From positions 56,831-120,830 of IMG/VR virus record IMGVR_UViG_3300012204_000007: 64,000 nt of DNA. One strand, 5' to 3'. The notes under the pieces are model-generated. The model made no database searches and was not told the origin of the DNA. It saw nothing but the letters and a program-made list of their open reading frames with translations. This document shows positions 60,502 through 64,000 of the stretch, one piece after another; the stretch's first letter is position 1, and each line of letters begins with the position of its first letter. The DNA is from a virus. The translations under genes were made by a program, and so were the position numbers.

Positions 60502-60942
60502 ATGGTTAGTCCCATTGACCTATCCTATACCGCAGGCCTCTTTGATGGAGAAGGGTGTATTTCATTTGCTAGGCGCTCTCGTCAGACTGGCGGATATCGT
60601 TATAGTCTCTCAGTTTCGGTAGAAATGTCTGATGAAGAGAGCATTGATTTTTTGCATGCCATTTTTGGTGGGAATAAGATGTTCTATGACCGATACGGCA
60701 AGAAGAGGCTTTACCGATGGTCTAAGGCGTCTCTACAAGACGTAAGAGACTTTCTTGTTTTGATTGAGCCGTACGTAAAGTATAAGCGCCCGCAGGTCAT
60801 GGCTGCCATTGGATACTGTGATTATATGATTTTAGGTCATGTATTCACAAACGCGGGATACCCAGATGATGTGGTGGCGGTTCAGGAAGAAATTTATGCA
60901 GATTTGCGCGCCATGAAGGCAGAAGCAGGTGGTATGCGATGA
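60502..60942 (+). CDS. LAGLIDADG homing endonuclease
   Basis: This 146-residue protein starts at ATG 60502; an upstream frame overlaps the FmdB gene and is rejected. YTAGLFDGEGCISF (residues ~8-21) is a LAGLIDADG motif with the metal-binding acidic end. Single-motif proteins work as dimers. It is free-standing, inserted just before the terminase genes. Confidence 0.82.
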   Translation: MVSPIDLSYTAGLFDGEGCISFARRSRQTGGYRYSLSVSVEMSDEESIDFLHAIFGGNKMFYDRYGKKRLYRWSKASLQDVRDFLVLIEPYVKYKRPQVMAAIGYCDYMILGHVFTNAGYPDDVVAVQEEIYADLRAMKAEAGGMR

Positions 60943-61490
60943 GTTTATTACCGGTAGAACAAGTGCGTTATGAAGAGATGAACGCTGTTGTAGAACTTTA
61001 TATTCAAAACATTAACCCTACGAAGATTGCCAGGCAACTAGGCATTCGTAGGGTTGACGTACTTAATCATATAGATGAATGGAAGGCGACGGCGGTAGGC
61101 TCAGAAGCGATGAAGGACCGTGTTGATGAACTCATAAGCACAATGGATGAACATTACTCAATGCTTATTCAGAAGGCTTATGAGATTATCGAAGAGGTTG
61201 ATGACCTAAAAGGCTCTAAAGAGACGATGACTCGCTCTCAGATGCTTTCTCAGAAGAAGGGCGCTATCGACCTAATTGCTAAGTTGGAAAAAGACCGTAT
61301 AGATATCCTACAGAAGTCTGGATTGCTAGACGCCGCAGATGTTGGCGACCAGTTGGTTGAGATGGAAGATAAGTATGACCGTGTTATGAATCTTCTAGAA
61401 GAGCATCTATGTAGCGCATGTACCGCAAAGATTCTTGGTCCTTTGCAACAAGAAATGTCCGGTAACGTAGTGGTTGTTCATGGCGAATGA
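60939..61490 (+). CDS. Terminase small subunit-like protein
   Basis: This 183-residue protein has an N-terminal helix-turn-helix (NPTKIARQLGIRRVDVLNHI near 26-45) and a long helical region (YSMLIQKAYEIIEEVDDLKG), the usual layout of small terminases that recognise packaging sites. It lies directly before the large terminase and overlaps it by 11 bases. Confidence 0.75.
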   Translation: MSLLPVEQVRYEEMNAVVELYIQNINPTKIARQLGIRRVDVLNHIDEWKATAVGSEAMKDRVDELISTMDEHYSMLIQKAYEIIEEVDDLKGSKETMTRSQMLSQKKGAIDLIAKLEKDRIDILQKSGLLDAADVGDQLVEMEDKYDRVMNLLEEHLCSACTAKILGPLQQEMSGNVVVVHGE

Positions 61491-63354
61491 TTTTGCACGT
61501 AGGCTTTTTAAGAAACTGTCAGGGGATGTATTCGATGAAGATATGGTCGATGAGTCTACCGGAAAGCCTGTAGACCTTAAAACATTTGTTACCTCACCGG
61601 ACTTTCTTAACCTAAAAGGTCTCAGCGACCCACAGTATTCTCTAGCAAATGCTATGACTCAGATTTACCGCAAAGAAACCCTACTTGCACTTTATGATGG
61701 CGATGAGGCGGCAGCAGAAAAGCGCTGGCGTCACACTTGTAAAGAAATCATCATGCAGATTGGTAAGGGCGGCGGTAAGGACTTTACGTCGACAATCGCT
61801 GTGGCCTATGTTGTGTATCTTCTGCTTTGTCTTAAAGACCCTGCTGAATATTATGGCAAGGGCAGCGGTGACTCTATCGATATTATTAACATTGCTATCA
61901 ACGCAGACCAGGCACAACGAGTATTCTTCGAGAACTTCATGAACAAGATTGAAAAGTGTAAGTGGTTTGAAGGTAAGTATGTCGACAAGGCCGGTAGCGT
62001 CAAGTTTGATAAGAACATTAATGTCTATTCTGGTCACTCTGAGAGAGAGGCGTTTGAGGGATATAACACCTTGATGGTAATACTCGATGAGATTGCCGGT
62101 TTCGCAGAGGCACCGGATGATGCTGAGGAAGGCGACGAACTACAAAAGACTTCTAGGGCTATCTATAAGATGTATCGCGCTTCGGTTTCATCGCGTTTTC
62201 CAGATTTTGGTAAATTGGTTCTTCTGTCATTTCCTAGACACGAGGATGACTTTATTCAAAAGAAGTATAACGATGTCATTGCTGAGAAGGAAACGGAGAT
62301 TATTACACAGCGCTTGAAGCGCGATGCTGATTTGCCAGATGGCACGCCCGGTAATGAAATTGATGTAACTTATGAAGTAGACCATATCATCAAATACTCA
62401 CGTCCTAGAGTATTCGCATTGAGGCTACCATCGTGGCTGATGAATCCAGCACGTACTATAGAAGACCTTACAGATGACTTCTTTGATGATTTAGGTGACG
62501 CACTTGGGCGTTTCGCATGTATGCCAAGTAATGTTACACGAGGCTTCTTCCGTAATATGGAGGCAGCAGAGAATGCGTTCTCTAGGTTGAACGGCGTTGA
62601 TGGCGACGGTATCTTTCACCCTCAGTTCACACCAAAAGCAGATACAACGTACTTTATTCATGTTGACCTAGCCCAGAAGCATGATAAGTGTGCGGTAGCA
62701 ATGGGCCATGTTGAGAAATGGATTTCTTATAAAATTCCCGCTAGTGAACTAGTTGAATATCTACCATTAGTTGTTGTAGACGCTATCAGATGGTGGACAC
62801 CTACCAAACAAAAGACTGTTGACTTCTCATCTGTAGTAGAGTATATTAAGGCCGTTCGTCGTAGAGGGTTTGATATCAAACTTGTCACCTTCGACCGTTG
62901 GAACTCACACGACACTATGATGGACCTAGAACGAAATGGTATGAAGACAGACCTTCTGTCGGTAGCAAAGAAGCACTACGACGACTGGCTTGTAACGATG
63001 TATGACGGTAGACTTTTTGGTCCACACGAAGAGACTTTGTTAAAAGAGATGAGAGAACTTCGTGAGAAAAAGGGAAAGGTTGACCATCCGAGAAAAGGTA
63101 ACAAGGATTTGGCTGATGCTGTATGCGGTGCTATTTATAATGCAGTTGCTAATACTCCCAAACAAGAATCTCTCATGGCAGATGCGCTCACATTGGCTGA
63201 TTTGAAAAAACAAGTCAGAGAGTTGGACAAGGAAGAGCGAGAAGAAAAAGCAAAATGGGACCGCCCAAATGTGACAGTTGTTCCAAAGGCCAAACTTGCT
63301 GAGGCTCCGCAACACGTACAGGACATGGTTGCAGAACTCATGCGTATCATCTGA
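61480..63354 (+). CDS. terL: Terminase large subunit
   Basis: This protein of about 624 residues is the packaging motor. Walker A is GKGGGKD near 94, Walker B LMVILDEIAG near 197, and the C-terminal nuclease carries HVDLAQKHD near 395 and DLADAV near 543. It cuts concatemers and drives DNA into the prohead. I prefer ATG 61480; another ATG at 61474 is in frame. It is 51 kb from the portal gene. Confidence 0.92.
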   Translation: MANDFARRLFKKLSGDVFDEDMVDESTGKPVDLKTFVTSPDFLNLKGLSDPQYSLANAMTQIYRKETLLALYDGDEAAAEKRWRHTCKEIIMQIGKGGGKDFTSTIAVAYVVYLLLCLKDPAEYYGKGSGDSIDIINIAINADQAQRVFFENFMNKIEKCKWFEGKYVDKAGSVKFDKNINVYSGHSEREAFEGYNTLMVILDEIAGFAEAPDDAEEGDELQKTSRAIYKMYRASVSSRFPDFGKLVLLSFPRHEDDFIQKKYNDVIAEKETEIITQRLKRDADLPDGTPGNEIDVTYEVDHIIKYSRPRVFALRLPSWLMNPARTIEDLTDDFFDDLGDALGRFACMPSNVTRGFFRNMEAAENAFSRLNGVDGDGIFHPQFTPKADTTYFIHVDLAQKHDKCAVAMGHVEKWISYKIPASELVEYLPLVVVDAIRWWTPTKQKTVDFSSVVEYIKAVRRRGFDIKLVTFDRWNSHDTMMDLERNGMKTDLLSVAKKHYDDWLVTMYDGRLFGPHEETLLKEMRELREKKGKVDHPRKGNKDLADAVCGAIYNAVANTPKQESLMADALTLADLKKQVRELDKEEREEKAKWDRPNVTVVPKAKLAEAPQHVQDMVAELMRII

Positions 63355-63383
63355 TTGACACCCGGCCGGTAGGATGGTAGAAT
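63355..63383 (+). promoter_or_regulatory. Promoter TTGACA-N17-TGG-TAGAAT with GCCGGTA in the spacer
   Basis: The -35 at 63355-63360 immediately follows the terminase stop; the -10 is at 63378-63383. The spacer holds GGCCGGTAGG at nearly the same distance from the -35 as at 39442. Confidence 0.85.
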
Positions 63384-63403
63384 GAAGACGAAAGGAGGCA
63401 GTA

Positions 63404-63997
63404 ATGACAGAACTAATCTCAGAAGAAAGTCAGAGCGATAGAGCGGAGGCAGAACGCCACCACAGACCGTCGCGCTCCGAACTTGTGCTCGTGCTTATTG
63501 ATAGAGATGGTGATGAATGTCGCTACTGTCAACGAGACTTCTCCAAGCGAGAGCGCACCATAGACCACGTATATCCACAAAGTCGAGGCAAGGCTGATGG
63601 CTGGACATACGAAGAAATTTGGCATATTGACAATCTAGTTTTGAGTTGTAAGCCTTGTAATGCCAAAAAGTCAGACCTTCTTCTAGATGAAGATGGTAAT
63701 ATTCCTAATAGGAACACTCGCACGTTTCGGTACCGTCGCGACAAGAGGGCTCAACGTGCAGAGATATGCACTTCGTGTAATGTTGGCCGCGACCTTGGAC
63801 CAGACGAGGTCTGTGCGGGATGTGGTTCTGGTCCTATGCCTGAGCGGTGGCCGAGGTGGGCAAAGGTCAAAAGCACCGAGTGCCTACATGATGGTGTATT
63901 TTGGTGCTGGGCTTGTGCTATCGGAATTGTAGAAATACGCGGCGCGACCGAAACTATTTTTTATGGAGTCGAAGGTGAAGAAGAAGGATTGCTATAA
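63404..63997 (+). CDS. HNH endonuclease with extra zinc fingers
   Basis: This 197-residue protein has CRYCQRDFSKRERTIDHVYP and CKPCNAKK, an HNH core, followed by two more Cys pairs (CTSCN ... CAGCG and CLHDG ... CWAC). HNH proteins next to terminase genes can assist DNA cutting at packaging. AAAGGAGG precedes the ATG. The stop is TAA at 63995-63997, and another ATG begins at 63998. Confidence 0.8.
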   Translation: MTELISEESQSDRAEAERHHRPSRSELVLVLIDRDGDECRYCQRDFSKRERTIDHVYPQSRGKADGWTYEEIWHIDNLVLSCKPCNAKKSDLLLDEDGNIPNRNTRTFRYRRDKRAQRAEICTSCNVGRDLGPDEVCAGCGSGPMPERWPRWAKVKSTECLHDGVFWCWACAIGIVEIRGATETIFYGVEGEEEGLL

Positions 63998-64000
63998 ATG

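Noticed and set aside
1-64000. CRISPR array or CRISPR system linked to the Cas4-like gene
   Set aside because: No short direct repeats with unique spacers and no other cas genes; the Cas4-like protein is in a recombination operon.

Overview
The window is a densely packed stretch of a tailed double-stranded DNA phage genome with siphovirus morphology. This is shown by an HK97-type head module, a 2,158-residue tape measure protein and no contractile sheath gene. The mix of a class II ribonucleotide reductase, ThyX, a DnaE-type polymerase, RecA-like, RuvC-like and Cas4-like proteins, dNMP kinase and MazG, together with many leaderless promoters, points to a large phage of an actinobacterium. The host is an inference, because nothing in the sequence names it. 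Base composition is moderate to AT-rich, apart from a GC-rich patch at the far left and another at the start of the gene at 16561. No tRNA, rRNA, CRISPR array or insertion sequence was seen.

Layout. 1-126 is the end of a rightward gene closed by a strong terminator, followed by about 330 noncoding bases. 502-4386 is a leftward operon of small genes, many with metal-binding cysteines, plus thyX and a BCS1-like AAA ATPase. 4387-4608 is a divergent control region with stacked inverted repeats. Everything after that reads rightward: a glycosyltransferase, a class II RNR and an endolysin (4609-8368); a LamG tail protein, portal, protease/scaffold, capsid, decoration and connector genes (8554-21531); tail tube, frameshifted chaperone, tape measure, baseplate and fibre genes (21618-40541); an HNH gene, a Thr/Val/Pro-rich membrane protein, a phosphoesterase and a holin (40564-42890); replication and recombination (43070-55839: helicase, primase, SSB-like protein, polymerase III alpha, RecA-like, resolvase, Cas4-like nuclease, RuvC-like); a glycan cassette (55836-58948); nucleotide enzymes (58945-60321); and finally small and large terminase (60939-63354) with an HNH gene. 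The terminase lies about 51 kb from the portal.

Working together. ThyX, RNR, MazG, dNMP kinase and a HAD nucleotidase supply and balance dNTPs. The helicase, primase, SSB and DnaE set replicates DNA, and the nucleases and RecA-like protein recombine and resolve it. Terminase, portal, protease/scaffold and capsid package it. The tape measure carries two putative wall-cutting domains for entry, while endolysin and holin act at exit.

Three patterns stand out. First, eight genes start exactly 7 bases after the last base of a -10 box (6-nt gap), which predicts leaderless mRNAs. Second, the heptamer GCCGGTA occurs about 53 times on the + strand of the rightward region, against about 11 reverse copies, and flips strand with gene direction in the left arm, so it behaves as a polar signal. 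Third, several control hairpins sit over translation signals: the endolysin RBS, the chaperone slip site and the start of the HNH gene after the SSB gene. All counts and positions were read by eye.
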